Shown here: piece by piece, positions 1-8,860 of the stretch
Numbering within the stretch: the first letter of the stretch is position 1
How the letters are laid out: every line of letters starts with the position of its first letter
Source: Caldilineae bacterium
GTDB taxonomy: Bacteria; Chloroflexota; Anaerolineae; JAAEKA01
Length of the DNA stretch: 64,000 nt
Reading direction: 5' to 3'
Assembly (NCBI GenBank): GCA_020634555.1
Contig: JACKBK010000001.1
Span: forward strand, 62,001-126,000
Program-made: the position numbers and the translations under genes
The notes under the pieces: model-generated
The model's database searches: none
Seen by the model: the letters and a program-made list of their open reading frames with translations, nothing else
What the model was told of the DNA's origin: nothing

Positions 1-551
1 TCGAAGTGATGGGGCACGATTGCGGCTATCTGGCGCTGATGGGAGGCATGGCAACCGGCGCCGAGCGCATCTATCTGCCGGAGGAAGGCATCACGTTGGA
101 TATGCTGCGCGCTGACGTCAACTTCCTGAAAGACAGCTTCCAACATGGCAAGCGTCTCGGCTTGATGGTCCGCAGCGAAAACGCGGACCCCGCCTACAGC
201 ACCGACTTCATCGTCACGTTGTTCGAGAAGGAGGGCGGCGACCTGTTCGATGTTCGCCGCTGCATTCTCGGCCACACCCAACAGGGCGGCAAGGCGTCGC
301 CATTCGATCGCATCCAGGCCACCCGCCTGACAGCCCGCGGGCTGGGTTTCCTCATCGAGCACGCCAGCACCGGACAGGTATCGCCGGTGGCCATTGGTCG
401 TGTTGAAGGCGATATTCGTTTTGCCAGCATCGCCAAGTTTCCTGACCTGGTGGAACCACACGCATATCGTCCCAAGGTGCAACGTTGGCTTTCCATGCGC
501 GTTGTCGCCGACACCATGGCGCGCTCAACTGGCCAGGCCGACCAAGTCTGA
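1..551 (+). CDS. 6-phosphofructokinase, C-terminal part (5' end outside the window)
   Basis: The reading frame is open from the window edge (first full codon at base 3), so the start lies upstream. The visible 183 residues begin with E-V-M-G-H-D-C-G-Y-L-A-L, the substrate-binding region after the catalytic core of the PFK family, and contain GHTQQGGKASPFDR, the conserved hexose-phosphate-binding glycine stretch. The family phosphorylates fructose 6-phosphate to the 1,6-bisphosphate in the cytoplasm. The GHTQQGG form resembles long or eukaryote-like PFKs; I cannot say from this part whether ATP or pyrophosphate is the donor, because the donor-specificity residues are upstream. It is followed after 119 bases by PEP carboxykinase on the same strand, so glycolytic and gluconeogenic control genes are neighbours. 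Confidence 0.9.
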   Translation, partial: EVMGHDCGYLALMGGMATGAERIYLPEEGITLDMLRADVNFLKDSFQHGKRLGLMVRSENADPAYSTDFIVTLFEKEGGDLFDVRRCILGHTQQGGKASPFDRIQATRLTARGLGFLIEHASTGQVSPVAIGRVEGDIRFASIAKFPDLVEPHAYRPKVQRWLSMRVVADTMARSTGQADQV

Positions 552-670
552 CAGTCGTTGAGTCACAACAGAGGCACATCCGTAGTGCAACATCTCTGTC
601 TGATAACCAGGCATGTCAGCTCTTGACAGCCTGAGCCAACACCCATTCTCCAAAAAGAAAGGAAGGTACT

Positions 671-2536
671 GTGAGTAACCAACCTGACAACCTCAAACAC
701 TCCGCCCTACTCGCCTGGGTCGACGAAATGGCAGCGCTTTGCACGCCTGACAGCATCCACTGGTGCGACGGAAGCGATGCCGAGTACGACGCCCTGTGCG
801 CCCAGATGGTCGAAGCCGGCACCTTCATCAAGCTGAACGAGGAGAAGCGTCCAAACTCATATCTGGCCTTCTCCGACCCCAGCGATGTGGCGCGCGTCGA
901 AGACCGTACCTTCATCTGCAGCAAACGCAAGGCAGATGCCGGTCCGACTAACAACTGGGTCGACCCAGACCAGATGAAGGCCAAGCTGTTAGAGCTGTTC
1001 GACGGCTGCATGCGCGGCCGAACGATGTATGTCATTCCTTTCAGCATGGGTCCGCTCGGCTCGCCCATTGCCCAGATCGGTTTCGAGATCACCGACTCGC
1101 CCTACGTGGTAGCCAACATGAGGATCATGACCCGTATGGGGAGCGCCGTTCTGGATGTGTTGGGCGAGGAGGGTGAGTTCGTGCCCTGCATGCACTCTGT
1201 CGGGGCGCCGCTGGAGCCTGGCCAGGAGGATGTGCCGTGGCCTTGCAACCGGGAAGACAAGTGGATTGTCCACTTCCCGGAGGAGCGCTCGATCTGGTCC
1301 TACGGCAGCGGCTACGGCGGCAACGCGCTGCTGGGCAAAAAGTGTCTGGCGCTGCGCATCGCCTCGGTCATGGCCCGCGACGAGGGCTGGCTGGCCGAGC
1401 ACATGTTGATTCTGGGCGTCGAAACGCCTGAGGGTGAGAAGACCTATGTCGCGGCCGCCTTCCCCAGCGCCTGCGGCAAGACCAACTTCGCTATGCTGAT
1501 TCCGCCGGCCGGCTTTGAAGGCTGGAAGGTGACAACCGTCGGCGACGACATCGCCTGGATCAAGATGGCCAAGGACGGCAAGCTGTACGCCATCAACCCC
1601 GAGGCGGGGTACTTCGGCGTGGCGCCAGGGACGTCGTACCAAACCAACCCCAACGCAATGGATGCTTGCCGCCGCGACAGCATCTTCACCAACGTGGCGC
1701 TGCTGCCCGATGGTGATGTGTGGTGGGAAGGGATGACCGACGAGTCGCCGGCAGAAGCCACCGACTGGCATGGCAACCCATGGACACCAGCCAGCGAGAC
1801 CAAGGCGGCCCACCCCAACGCCCGCTTCACGGCGCCATCAGTTCTCAATCCGGCCATCGACCCGATGTGGGATGACCCACAGGGCGTGCCGATCTCAGCC
1901 TTCATCTTCGGCGGCAGGCGAACCAATGTCGTCCCGCTGGTGTACCAGGCCACCAATTGGAACCACGGCGTTTACATCGCCGCCACCATGGGATCGGAGA
2001 CCACGGCAGCCGCGTTCGGCAAGATGGGCGTCGTGCGCCGCGATCCCTTTGCTATGCTGCCCTTCTGCGGCTACCACATGGCGGACTACATCGGCCACTG
2101 GCTCAACTTTGGACGCAACGTTCCCAATCCGCCGCGCATCTTTTCCGTCAACTGGTTCCGCAAGGACGAGAACGGCAAGTTTATCTGGCCAGGTTTCGGC
2201 GAGAACATGCGCGTCCTGAAATGGATTGTCGACCGCGTGCATGGAAGGGCTTACAGCACCGAAAGCCCCATCGGTTGGATGCCGCGCTACGAGGATCTCA
2301 ACTGGGACGGCCTGGAGTTCAGCCGCGATGACTTCAACAAGCTGATGACGGTCAACTCAGATCTTTGGAAGCAGGAAATGCTCTCCCACGAGGAGCTGTT
2401 TATCCGATTGTACGACCGGCTGCCCAAGGAGATGATCTTCAAGAAGGAACTGCTGTTATCGGCGCTCTGGCGCTCCCCGACACATTGGGAGTTGGATCCC
2501 GACAAAGTAACCTGGAATCCTGCCCGCGGCGGCTGA
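671..2536 (+). CDS. pckG: Phosphoenolpyruvate carboxykinase (GTP)
   Basis: This 621-residue protein has the full length of GTP-dependent PEP carboxykinases (about 600-620) and converts oxaloacetate plus GTP to phosphoenolpyruvate, CO2 and GDP in the cytoplasm. The kinase-1 P-loop FPSACGKTN lies at residues 264-272 and carries the reactive Cys and Lys of the GTP class; GDDIAW at 291-296 is the kinase-2 metal site. The N-terminal YLAFSDPSDVARVEDRTFIC and the GSGYGGNALLGKKC stretch (212-225) also fit. The start is GTG at 671, five bases or so after a GAAAGGAAGG ribosome-binding site. A strong hairpin follows at 2561-2597. The ATP-dependent enzyme is ruled out by length and motifs. Confidence 0.97.
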   Translation: MSNQPDNLKHSALLAWVDEMAALCTPDSIHWCDGSDAEYDALCAQMVEAGTFIKLNEEKRPNSYLAFSDPSDVARVEDRTFICSKRKADAGPTNNWVDPDQMKAKLLELFDGCMRGRTMYVIPFSMGPLGSPIAQIGFEITDSPYVVANMRIMTRMGSAVLDVLGEEGEFVPCMHSVGAPLEPGQEDVPWPCNREDKWIVHFPEERSIWSYGSGYGGNALLGKKCLALRIASVMARDEGWLAEHMLILGVETPEGEKTYVAAAFPSACGKTNFAMLIPPAGFEGWKVTTVGDDIAWIKMAKDGKLYAINPEAGYFGVAPGTSYQTNPNAMDACRRDSIFTNVALLPDGDVWWEGMTDESPAEATDWHGNPWTPASETKAAHPNARFTAPSVLNPAIDPMWDDPQGVPISAFIFGGRRTNVVPLVYQATNWNHGVYIAATMGSETTAAAFGKMGVVRRDPFAMLPFCGYHMADYIGHWLNFGRNVPNPPRIFSVNWFRKDENGKFIWPGFGENMRVLKWIVDRVHGRAYSTESPIGWMPRYEDLNWDGLEFSRDDFNKLMTVNSDLWKQEMLSHEELFIRLYDRLPKEMIFKKELLLSALWRSPTHWELDPDKVTWNPARGG

Positions 2537-2560
2537 ACGGAATGTGATCGGTAAACAGTG

Positions 2561-2597
2561 AACGGTGGCTGGCAATCAAACCAGCCACCGTTTTCGT
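2561..2597 (+). terminator. Rho-independent terminator after pckG
   Basis: A perfect 12-bp stem (2561-2572 with 2581-2592) reading AACGGTGGCTGG, with an 8-base loop, is followed by a short T-rich tail. It starts 24 bases after the pckG stop codon. Confidence 0.75.
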
Positions 2598-2620
2598 ATG
2601 GAAACATCTTCGCAGAATTT

Positions 2621-2681
2621 GTAGGATAGCGCCTTGTGCCCGTTCGAGGGACATCGGAACGCCCACAAGGGGCTATCCTAC
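2621..2681. repeat. Intergenic palindrome, GTAGGATAG family, copy 1
   Basis: A 61-bp imperfect inverted repeat whose outer arms read GTAGGATAGCGCCTTGTG and, as the complement, end in CACAAGGGGCTATCCTAC. The inner part differs from copy 2 by scattered changes. It can fold into one long hairpin on either strand and has no T-run. It lies between pckG and the convergent fructosamine kinase gene. Confidence 0.8.
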
Positions 2682-2712
2682 AGATGCAGATGCACCTTGG
2701 GCCGTCTTTGCG

Positions 2713-2773
2713 GTAGGATAGGGCCTCGTGCCCTTTTGGGGGACACCGGAACGCCCACAAGGCGCTATCCTAC
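2713..2773. repeat. Intergenic palindrome, GTAGGATAG family, copy 2
   Basis: A second 61-bp copy, same orientation and length as copy 1, 31 bases downstream of it. Both end in the same GGAACGCCCACAAGG...CTATCCTAC arm. The copy ends 10 bases before the stop codon of the convergent fructosamine kinase gene. Confidence 0.8.
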
Positions 2774-2783
2774 AGGATTCGGT

Positions 2784-3680
2784 TTAGCCCGCGTAACGGC
2801 GCAGGATTGCGTCTACGTGCCCGCCGTAACTCTCGCCGAACAGGTTGAGGTGGTTGAGAACGTGATATAGCTGGTAGAGCTGGATGCGCCCGTCGCGGCC
2901 GGGCGCGGGCGGCCAGGCGTGGTCGTAAGCGCGGTAAAAATCGGGGGGAAACCCGCCGAACAGCCGGCACATCGCCAGCTCCGCCTCGCGGTCGCCGAAG
3001 TAGACCGCCGGGTCAATCAACGCAGGCTCTCCATCCGCCCCGGCCAACCAGTTGCCGCCCCACAAGTCGCCGTGCAGCAGCGACGGTTGGCAGGCTGACT
3101 CGTCAATCCAGCGGTCTAGACCGGCAATCACCCTCTCCAGCCGTCCCCGGCGCGCCGTTGGCATCAGTCCGCGCCGCGCCGCCAACGCCAGTTGAAACCC
3201 CAGCCGACGCTCCCCGTAGAACTCGACCCAGGACTCGCACTGCGTATTGTCCTGAGGCGTCGCCCCGCAGTAGTTGTGGTGATCCAGACCATAGACGGAG
3301 GTTGTGCGGTGGTGCAGCGCGGCCAGTCCTTTGCCCAGCGCAGCCGCCGCGCGCTGGCTGTCGGTGCCCCGCTCGATCCATTCCATCGCGATGAACGCCG
3401 GCGAGTTGCCTGCTGGCTCGCCAAATCCCAACACAGCAGGCACGCGCACCGTTTTCGCAGACGCCAGGAGTTGCAGCCCGCGCGCCTCGGCTTCGAACAT
3501 ACCTGGCCAACCTGCCGCCGGCCGCGGTGGATGCGCGTGCCACTTGACCAGGAAGGTCCCGCCGGCAGCCTCCACCCGCGCCGCCTGGCTGATGTCCCCG
3601 CCGCTGACCAACTGCACCTGTCGCGGCGGCGCGCCAAGCAGCATTTCCAGCGCAGCAGCCAATCCAGACGGCAGGGTCAT
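2784..3680 (-). CDS. Fructosamine/ribulosamine 3-kinase family protein
   Basis: This 298-residue protein is a full-length member of the fructosamine kinase family (aminoglycoside-phosphotransferase fold). The catalytic loop HGDLWGGN is at 203-210 and the metal-binding segment DPAVYFGDREAELAM at 223-237; FLVKW (Lys46) supplies the ATP lysine. Family members phosphorylate ketoamine adducts on protein lysines at the sugar O3, which makes the adduct unstable and frees the amine; bacterial members usually prefer ribulosamines. The ATG start overlaps the stop of the upstream phosphatase gene by 4 bases (ATGA), so the two are translationally coupled. It is the last gene of a six-gene minus-strand run. 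Confidence 0.92.
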   Translation of the reverse strand: MTLPSGLAAALEMLLGAPPRQVQLVSGGDISQAARVEAAGGTFLVKWHAHPPRPAAGWPGMFEAEARGLQLLASAKTVRVPAVLGFGEPAGNSPAFIAMEWIERGTDSQRAAAALGKGLAALHHRTTSVYGLDHHNYCGATPQDNTQCESWVEFYGERRLGFQLALAARRGLMPTARRGRLERVIAGLDRWIDESACQPSLLHGDLWGGNWLAGADGEPALIDPAVYFGDREAELAMCRLFGGFPPDFYRAYDHAWPPAPGRDGRIQLYQLYHVLNHLNLFGESYGGHVDAILRRYAG

Positions 3681-4150
3681 GCCAGCTCGTGCTCGGCTCG
3701 AATATGGTCCAGCAGGCCGGCCGCGCCGGCATCCACCAGGTCGTAGACTTCGTCGAACCTGCCGTTGTAATAGGGATCGGGCACGTCGCGCGGGTAACCG
3801 GGCGGCGTAAAGTCCATCAGTTGGTACAGCTTGCCATCGAGCACACCGCTCCGGTCCAGCCGGCGCAGGTCGCGCGCGTTCTCGCCAGCCAGCGCGATCA
3901 CGTAATCGTAGTGCGCCAGGTCAGTTGGTTGCACCTGGCGAGCGCGGCCGTCGTACGGGATGCCATGGCGTCGCAGCACAGTCAACGTACCGCGGTGGGC
4001 CGGCTCGCCCACATGCCAACTGCCGGTGCCGGCCGAGTCGACCTCGAATGCATCGGTGAGCCCCGCCTCGTCGACATACTCCTGAAACACCGCTTCCGCC
4101 ATCGGCGAGCGGCAGATGTTGCCAAGACAAACGAATAAAACTCGGATCAT
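3677..4150 (-). CDS. Low-molecular-weight protein-tyrosine-phosphatase family
   Basis: A 157-residue cytoplasmic phosphatase. The N-terminal P-loop VCLGNICRSPMAEA carries the CX5R signature (Cys8 nucleophile, Arg14), and DVPDPYYNG provides the general acid Asp125, both in the positions expected for this family. The substrate may be phosphotyrosine, but coupling by a 4-base overlap to the fructosamine kinase gene suggests a sugar-amine phosphatase role: a LMW-PTP is known as protein-ribulosamine-5-phosphatase in human cells. Upstream, 37 bases separate it from the SanA-like gene. Confidence 0.93.
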   Translation of the reverse strand: MIRVLFVCLGNICRSPMAEAVFQEYVDEAGLTDAFEVDSAGTGSWHVGEPAHRGTLTVLRRHGIPYDGRARQVQPTDLAHYDYVIALAGENARDLRRLDRSGVLDGKLYQLMDFTPPGYPRDVPDPYYNGRFDEVYDLVDAGAAGLLDHIRAEHELA

Positions 4151-4187
4151 AACACTTCTCCAATTGTGGGGAACACGAGCGCAGGAC

Positions 4188-4853
4188 CTAAAGACTCCCG
4201 GATGCGCGACGATTCACGTACACCGGCTCACCCAGAAAGCGCGGCTCTCTCCGCAAAACTTCCACGTCCAACACGGCCAGCGCGCGGGCCAACACCTCGC
4301 GCGCCCGCACGCGCCGGCCCCAGTAGCCGGCAGGGCCGTAAGCCGCATAGCCGATCACATCCTGGCCGCGCTGCCCGGCCAGATAAAGCGCCCGTTCCAG
4401 GTGAAACGGCTGCGAGACGACCGTATACGTCTGCAAGCCGAACACCTCCTCGGCGCGGTAGATGCTATCCAGCGTGCGGAACCCGGCATAGTCGGCGGTG
4501 ATGTACTCGGCTGGCACGCCTAGCGCGACCAGGTCTTCCTTCATCTGCGCCGGCTCGTTGTAGTCCTCTCGGCCGTTATCGCCACTGACCAGAATGCCGT
4601 CCACCTTGCCCGCGTTGTACAACTCGGCCGCGGCCCGGATGCGCGCCGTATAGAAGCTGTTCAGGCGGCCATTGCTGTATTTCGACGTGCCGAGAACCAG
4701 CGCGACTTCGCGGTGTGGTATCCCGTCGATGCTGTCGAAGATCCGGCCCGCGGCGCGCGCAGCCACATGCCCATCGGCCCAGATCGCGAATGCCACTACT
4801 GCCGCGCCCAGGAACAACAGCCCAAACAGAACCAGTAAAAACGCCTTTTTCAA
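4188..4853 (-). CDS. SanA/YdcF-like membrane protein (DUF218 family)
   Basis: About 221 residues. One N-terminal membrane segment (KKAFLLVLFGLLFLGAAVVA) precedes a soluble DUF218 domain with VALVLGTSKYSNGRLNSFY, ILVSGDNGREDYNE and VVSQPFHLERAL, which match the SanA/YdcF pattern. E. coli SanA affects envelope permeability to vancomycin; the biochemical activity of the family is unknown. I chose the TTG at 4853, 18 bases past the upstream esterase stop and preceded by GGAGACGGGG; a longer reading frame reaches 4940 but would overlap the esterase by 70 bases. It lies in a run of hydrolase genes. Confidence 0.8.
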   Translation of the reverse strand: MKKAFLLVLFGLLFLGAAVVAFAIWADGHVAARAAGRIFDSIDGIPHREVALVLGTSKYSNGRLNSFYTARIRAAAELYNAGKVDGILVSGDNGREDYNEPAQMKEDLVALGVPAEYITADYAGFRTLDSIYRAEEVFGLQTYTVVSQPFHLERALYLAGQRGQDVIGYAAYGPAGYWGRRVRAREVLARALAVLDVEVLRREPRFLGEPVYVNRRASGSL

Positions 4854-4870
4854 CGGCCCCGTCTCCCCGG

Positions 4871-5629
4871 CTAAGGTGTCGGCAGCTCCAGCGGTAGCCA
4901 GGCCAACACGCGCTGGATCATGTGGTCCCAATAGGCCCAATCGTGTTCGCCCGGCCCATCTTCATAGGTCAGCCTGACGCGCAGGCTCTTGAGCAGGTCG
5001 CGGAAACTGACGTTCTGGTCGTACAGAAAGTCCTCGGTGCCGCAACACTGGAACAACCGCGGGCGACGCGCTCTGCTCTTGACGAGGTGCCGGGCCAGAT
5101 AGTCAAGGTCGTTGTCGCTGCCCGCCAGCTTCTTCAGGTTGCCAAAGATAGCCTGCCACTCCTTGCGCTCAGCCTTGTCAAGAGTCGGCAACAACGCCAC
5201 TACATCCAGCGCACCGGACAGGCTGGCGGCCGCGGCGTAGCGTTTCGGGTGCGCCAGCGCCAGCTTGAACGCGCCGTAGCCGCCCATGCTCAGCCCGGCC
5301 ACAAAGGTGTCTTTGCGGCGGGTCGAGATCGGAAACATGCCCTTGACCAGCGCCGGCAACTCGTCGGCGACAAAGGTGAAATAGCCGGGACCGGACACCA
5401 TGTCGGTGTACCAGCCGCGCTGCACCGCGGGCATGACGACCGCCAGGCCCAGTGGCTGCACGTAGCGCTCGATGGAGGTCTGGCGCGTCCAGACACTCTG
5501 GTCATCCAGCAGCCCGTGCAGCAGATAGAGCACCGGATACGACTTGCGCAGCGGCTCCGGCAGGATCACCTGGATCGTCGCGGGGCTGCCCAACGCGTCC
5601 GACTGGTAGCTACATTGGATCAGCGCCAT
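4871..5629 (-). CDS. Esterase family protein (EstA/S-formylglutathione hydrolase-like alpha/beta hydrolase)
   Basis: A 252-residue alpha/beta hydrolase of the putative-esterase family. YLLHGLLDD (36-44) forms the oxyanion region, GLSMGG (112-117) the nucleophile elbow with Ser114, and GTEDFLYDQN and GEHDWAYW supply the acid and histidine. No signal peptide is seen, so it is probably cytoplasmic. The first 20 bases overlap the end of the penicillin acylase family gene, so it is very likely in the same operon. The substrate cannot be predicted; tributyrin esterases and S-formylglutathione hydrolases share this layout. Confidence 0.88.
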   Translation of the reverse strand: MALIQCSYQSDALGSPATIQVILPEPLRKSYPVLYLLHGLLDDQSVWTRQTSIERYVQPLGLAVVMPAVQRGWYTDMVSGPGYFTFVADELPALVKGMFPISTRRKDTFVAGLSMGGYGAFKLALAHPKRYAAAASLSGALDVVALLPTLDKAERKEWQAIFGNLKKLAGSDNDLDYLARHLVKSRARRPRLFQCCGTEDFLYDQNVSFRDLLKSLRVRLTYEDGPGEHDWAYWDHMIQRVLAWLPLELPTP

Positions 5630-8114
5630 TGGTTCGCATGCCTCGTTGCTTCGGGTATAAGGTCAGGCGCGCGCCGGCGCTGCGTTCCACGGCCGCGCGG
5701 CTGAAGGGCATCGGCACGGTCAGGCCATCGCGCCAGAGCGGGATCAGGTCGTCGTAGTGCTTGCTGGCGACGTGGCCCGACTGCCCGCCCGCCACCATGA
5801 TCTGGCTGCGGTCCCAGTCGCTCACATCGGCCACGAAGCGCATGGCGTCGATGGCGCCTGCCGGCTTGAAGGGGAACTCTGGCCGCGTGGTAGCCCGCAG
5901 CAACGTCTCATTGTCGCCGCCCATGGGATAGGGGCCGCGGTTGAACAGCAGATTGAGCGGCTTGACCGCGCCGGCAATGTGGGCGAACTCGACCCGGTGC
6001 AGCCGGCCCCAGGTCCATTTTGTCATGTCGGCGCCGTAGGTAGCGATCATCTGCTTCAATGTGATGCGCAGCGCGCGGTGCAGAACCTCGGTTTTCGTTT
6101 CAGGAATCCCGGTCATCGGGTCGCGCAGCCAGGTTGTGTCGCGCGGGTTGTCGAGCATCTCCAGCAGCCGCACGGTGGTGCGCCCTTGATACAGGCTGAA
6201 GTCACCGAGGCCGGTGATGTCGATGCCGATATAGCCGTCGGCCTGTTCGCCTAGGTGGCGGTCGAAGATGGTGTGCAGCGCGTTGAGCTGGCAAACGTGG
6301 TAGATGCTGGCGGCCACGCTGTCAGCATCGATCTTGCAGTCCCAGGCGCGCAACAGGTCCAGCACGGCGGCCTCGCGGGTGTTGGTCGGCTGGATCTTCA
6401 GCAAGTGCTGCACAAAGCGGCGCGCGTGGGCGCTGGCTGTGTCGCGCTGGAAACGGGCGAACTCAGCCGCGCTGAAGGTATCCTGCGACTGCAGCAGCTC
6501 GGCGATGCGCGTCGCGCGCACCGAATCTTCCAGGTCGGCCGACAGGAAGTATGGATAGTCGTGGGCGACCACCACGTTGTTGGCCACTGCGATCCAGCCT
6601 TGTTCCGGGTTGAACACCTGCGGAATCTCGTCCACCGTCAGGAACCGTTCCCACTCGTACTCGCCTGTCCATCCAGGCGCGGGCGCCATGCCGTGTCCTT
6701 TGCCGCGCACGGGCACCCGGCCGGCCTGCAGGAAGCCGATGTTGCCCGCGGTGTCTGCATAGACGAAGTTGTGCGGCGGCGTAACCCACTTATCCAGCGC
6801 GGCGCGGAAATCGTTCCAGTCCTTCGCTCGATTGACGCCCAGAAAGGCGCTGACGGGATCGGTGACATCGTGGGCGGTCCAACGCAGCGCCAGCGGCTGC
6901 TTCTCGTCCCCCAGCTTGCTGACGATGGGGCCATGGCGCGTGATCAGCACCTCCTCGACCAGCGGCGCGCTGCGTCCCTTGACCAGGATCACCTCGCGCA
7001 CGACCTCGGCCTTCTCCCACTTGCCACGGAACTCAAACTCGCGCGGGTTGGCCGGGTTCACCTTCTCGACGTAGAGGTCCTGGCTGTCCTGCCAGCCGGT
7101 GGTCATGCCCCAGGCAATGTGATCGTTGTGGCCGATAACGACGCCGGGCACGCCGGGCATGGAAACGCCGGCAACCTGATAGCGCCCGCCGGACAGATGC
7201 GCCTGATACCAGAGCGCCGGCATGGCGACCATCATGTGGGTGTCGTTGGCCAACAACGGCCGGCCGGTGGCCGAGTGCGCGCCATCCACCACCCACTGGT
7301 TGCTCGCGCTGGGGTTGAGGGGGATGACGCCAGAAAGCGGTGAGCGCGCCGCGGCTGGCGGCGGCGTGGCCGGCCCGCCCAGCATCTGCTCGACCAGGCG
7401 CAGCGCGTCGCGCAGCGCATCGGAGCGCCAGCCGTTGGGCTGAGGCGGACTGCCATCGCCCGGCACGGTCACAGGATTGGAGGCGGGATAGGACGGCTCC
7501 AGATCGGCAGCCAGATCGGCCCCAACCTGGCGCGCCAGGCGCGCCCGCAGCACCTCGCTGGTCATGTTGCCGCTCAGGTTGGTCGCCAGAACCTTGGCCC
7601 AGTAGAAGCTGTCCACCGGCCGCCAGGGCTGTGGTTCGAAGCCCAGCAGCCGGAACTCAATACCCAGGCTGCCGCGCCTCAGCCGCATATAGGCGTTGAC
7701 GCCGGCCGAGTAGGCTTGCAGGACAGCCAGCGACTCGCCGGACAGGGCGGCTGCTTCGTCCTCAGCGGCACGATTGAGGCCCAGGATGCGAAAGGTGCGG
7801 TCGATCTCCAGAGCCGGCTCGCCAAGAATCTCCGCCAACCGGCCGGCGCCGGCCCGCCGCTGCAACTCCATCTGCCACATGCGGTCCTGCGCGTGGACGT
7901 AGCCCTGGGCGAAGAACAGGTCTTCCTCCGAGGTGGCGTAGATATGCGGCACGCCCCAGTGGTCGCGAACGATCTCCACCGGGCCATGGATGCCGTTCAA
8001 CTCGACGCGACCCTCGGTCTCCGGCAGAAAACGGCGTAAAAAGGCAACGACAGCGGCGACTGCGGCCGCGACCAACGCGATCAGCGCAACCAGTGCAACA
8101 AGCAGTTTCTTCAT
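5610..8114 (-). CDS. Penicillin acylase family protein (Ntn hydrolase)
   Basis: This 834-residue protein has an N-terminal hydrophobic signal or anchor (residues 3-27) and the layout of penicillin and N-acyl-homoserine-lactone acylases: an alpha-chain part with GVPHIYATSEEDLFFAQGY, then SNQWVV at 271-276. Ser271 is the expected new N-terminal nucleophile after autocatalytic cleavage. GHNDHIAWGMTTG and the later NFVYADTAGNIGF are also family segments. Substrates in the family range from beta-lactam side chains to acyl-homoserine lactones and acyl amino acids; none can be chosen here. It starts 5 bases after the small hypothetical gene and overlaps the next esterase gene by 20 bases. Confidence 0.93.
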   Translation of the reverse strand: MKKLLVALVALIALVAAAVAAVVAFLRRFLPETEGRVELNGIHGPVEIVRDHWGVPHIYATSEEDLFFAQGYVHAQDRMWQMELQRRAGAGRLAEILGEPALEIDRTFRILGLNRAAEDEAAALSGESLAVLQAYSAGVNAYMRLRRGSLGIEFRLLGFEPQPWRPVDSFYWAKVLATNLSGNMTSEVLRARLARQVGADLAADLEPSYPASNPVTVPGDGSPPQPNGWRSDALRDALRLVEQMLGGPATPPPAAARSPLSGVIPLNPSASNQWVVDGAHSATGRPLLANDTHMMVAMPALWYQAHLSGGRYQVAGVSMPGVPGVVIGHNDHIAWGMTTGWQDSQDLYVEKVNPANPREFEFRGKWEKAEVVREVILVKGRSAPLVEEVLITRHGPIVSKLGDEKQPLALRWTAHDVTDPVSAFLGVNRAKDWNDFRAALDKWVTPPHNFVYADTAGNIGFLQAGRVPVRGKGHGMAPAPGWTGEYEWERFLTVDEIPQVFNPEQGWIAVANNVVVAHDYPYFLSADLEDSVRATRIAELLQSQDTFSAAEFARFQRDTASAHARRFVQHLLKIQPTNTREAAVLDLLRAWDCKIDADSVAASIYHVCQLNALHTIFDRHLGEQADGYIGIDITGLGDFSLYQGRTTVRLLEMLDNPRDTTWLRDPMTGIPETKTEVLHRALRITLKQMIATYGADMTKWTWGRLHRVEFAHIAGAVKPLNLLFNRGPYPMGGDNETLLRATTRPEFPFKPAGAIDAMRFVADVSDWDRSQIMVAGGQSGHVASKHYDDLIPLWRDGLTVPMPFSRAAVERSAGARLTLYPKQRGMRTNGADPM

Positions 8115-8119
8115 GGGTG

Positions 8120-8548
8120 TTATTCCTCCCAGTCGCCGCCGGTCATGCCCGGCATGGTGACTTCCACCACCTCGCCATGGACATTGATAACGATGCGAAA
8201 GCCCAGCATGCCCAGCCAGGCGCGGGCTTCCTCCGGTATCGGCTGCGAGGCCATCTGGTCCAGGTTCTTGAGCGACGAGTCGAGCATGACCTTGGTAAAC
8301 AAGTCGTCCTTGCCCAGCATGCGCATCGTTTCTTCGAGCACCATGTCTTTGTGCGGCTCCATCTGCTCGCGCAGGAAGAGCAACACCTGGCGATCGACCT
8401 CGCGCGCGGCGACGTGGCGGCGAAATCCGTCGTCAACCACCACATAGTGCGCCTCGTTGCCGATGTAGGCAACATCGACGGGCGCGCCGGCTTCGCTGAA
8501 AACCAGTCCTGCGAACACGGCAACGTTGGAAGTAGACTCTTCTGTCAT
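8120..8548 (-). CDS. Conserved hypothetical protein
   Basis: A 142-residue acidic protein that I do not recognise. It has no membrane segment or cysteine motif. The N-terminal half reads like a small beta domain (VAVFAGLVFSE, VDVAYIGNEAHYVVVDDGF), the middle is helical and charged, and the C-terminus returns to strand (FRIVINVHGEVVEVTMPG). It heads the minus-strand run that continues into the penicillin acylase family gene 5 bases later, so it is probably cotranscribed with it. The upstream region is filled with palindromic repeats. Confidence 0.7.
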   Translation of the reverse strand: MTEESTSNVAVFAGLVFSEAGAPVDVAYIGNEAHYVVVDDGFRRHVAAREVDRQVLLFLREQMEPHKDMVLEETMRMLGKDDLFTKVMLDSSLKNLDQMASQPIPEEARAWLGMLGFRIVINVHGEVVEVTMPGMTGGDWEE

Positions 8549-8680
8549 GGGTTTGTTTCAAATATTTTTGGGACGCTGCTTTGGCGGCAAGGCAGGTGTC
8601 AAAGTAACTTGCACGATCAACGTCTTTTCTGAGTTGCTCATAGGGTAGCACGGGTAACCCGCGCCGTCAATTCCCGTTCG

Positions 8681-8760
8681 AGAAGTTCGACTTTTCCGAA
8701 AAAGTCGAACTTCTGGCGCGCTGTTGGAGAAACTCGACTTTGCCGAAAAAAGTCGAGTTT
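8681..8760. repeat. Two palindromes of the AAGTCGA family
   Basis: Two near-perfect hairpins lie at 8681-8714 (arms AGAAGTTCGACTTTT) and 8730-8760 (arms AAACTCGACTTT). Their loops (CCGAAAAA, GCCGAAAA) resemble those of the tandem array at 17813-18070. They occupy most of the 312-base gap 8549-8860 between divergent genes; I see nothing else in that gap apart from the ribosome-binding site of the next gene. Confidence 0.8.
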
Positions 8761-8860
8761 CGTGCAGCATTGTTTGACAAAACCTGCTGCATCTGGCATT
8801 CTTGGGAACGCTTGAGGCGGCCACGTCGTCCAAAGAGCACACCCTGTTTAAGGAATTATC

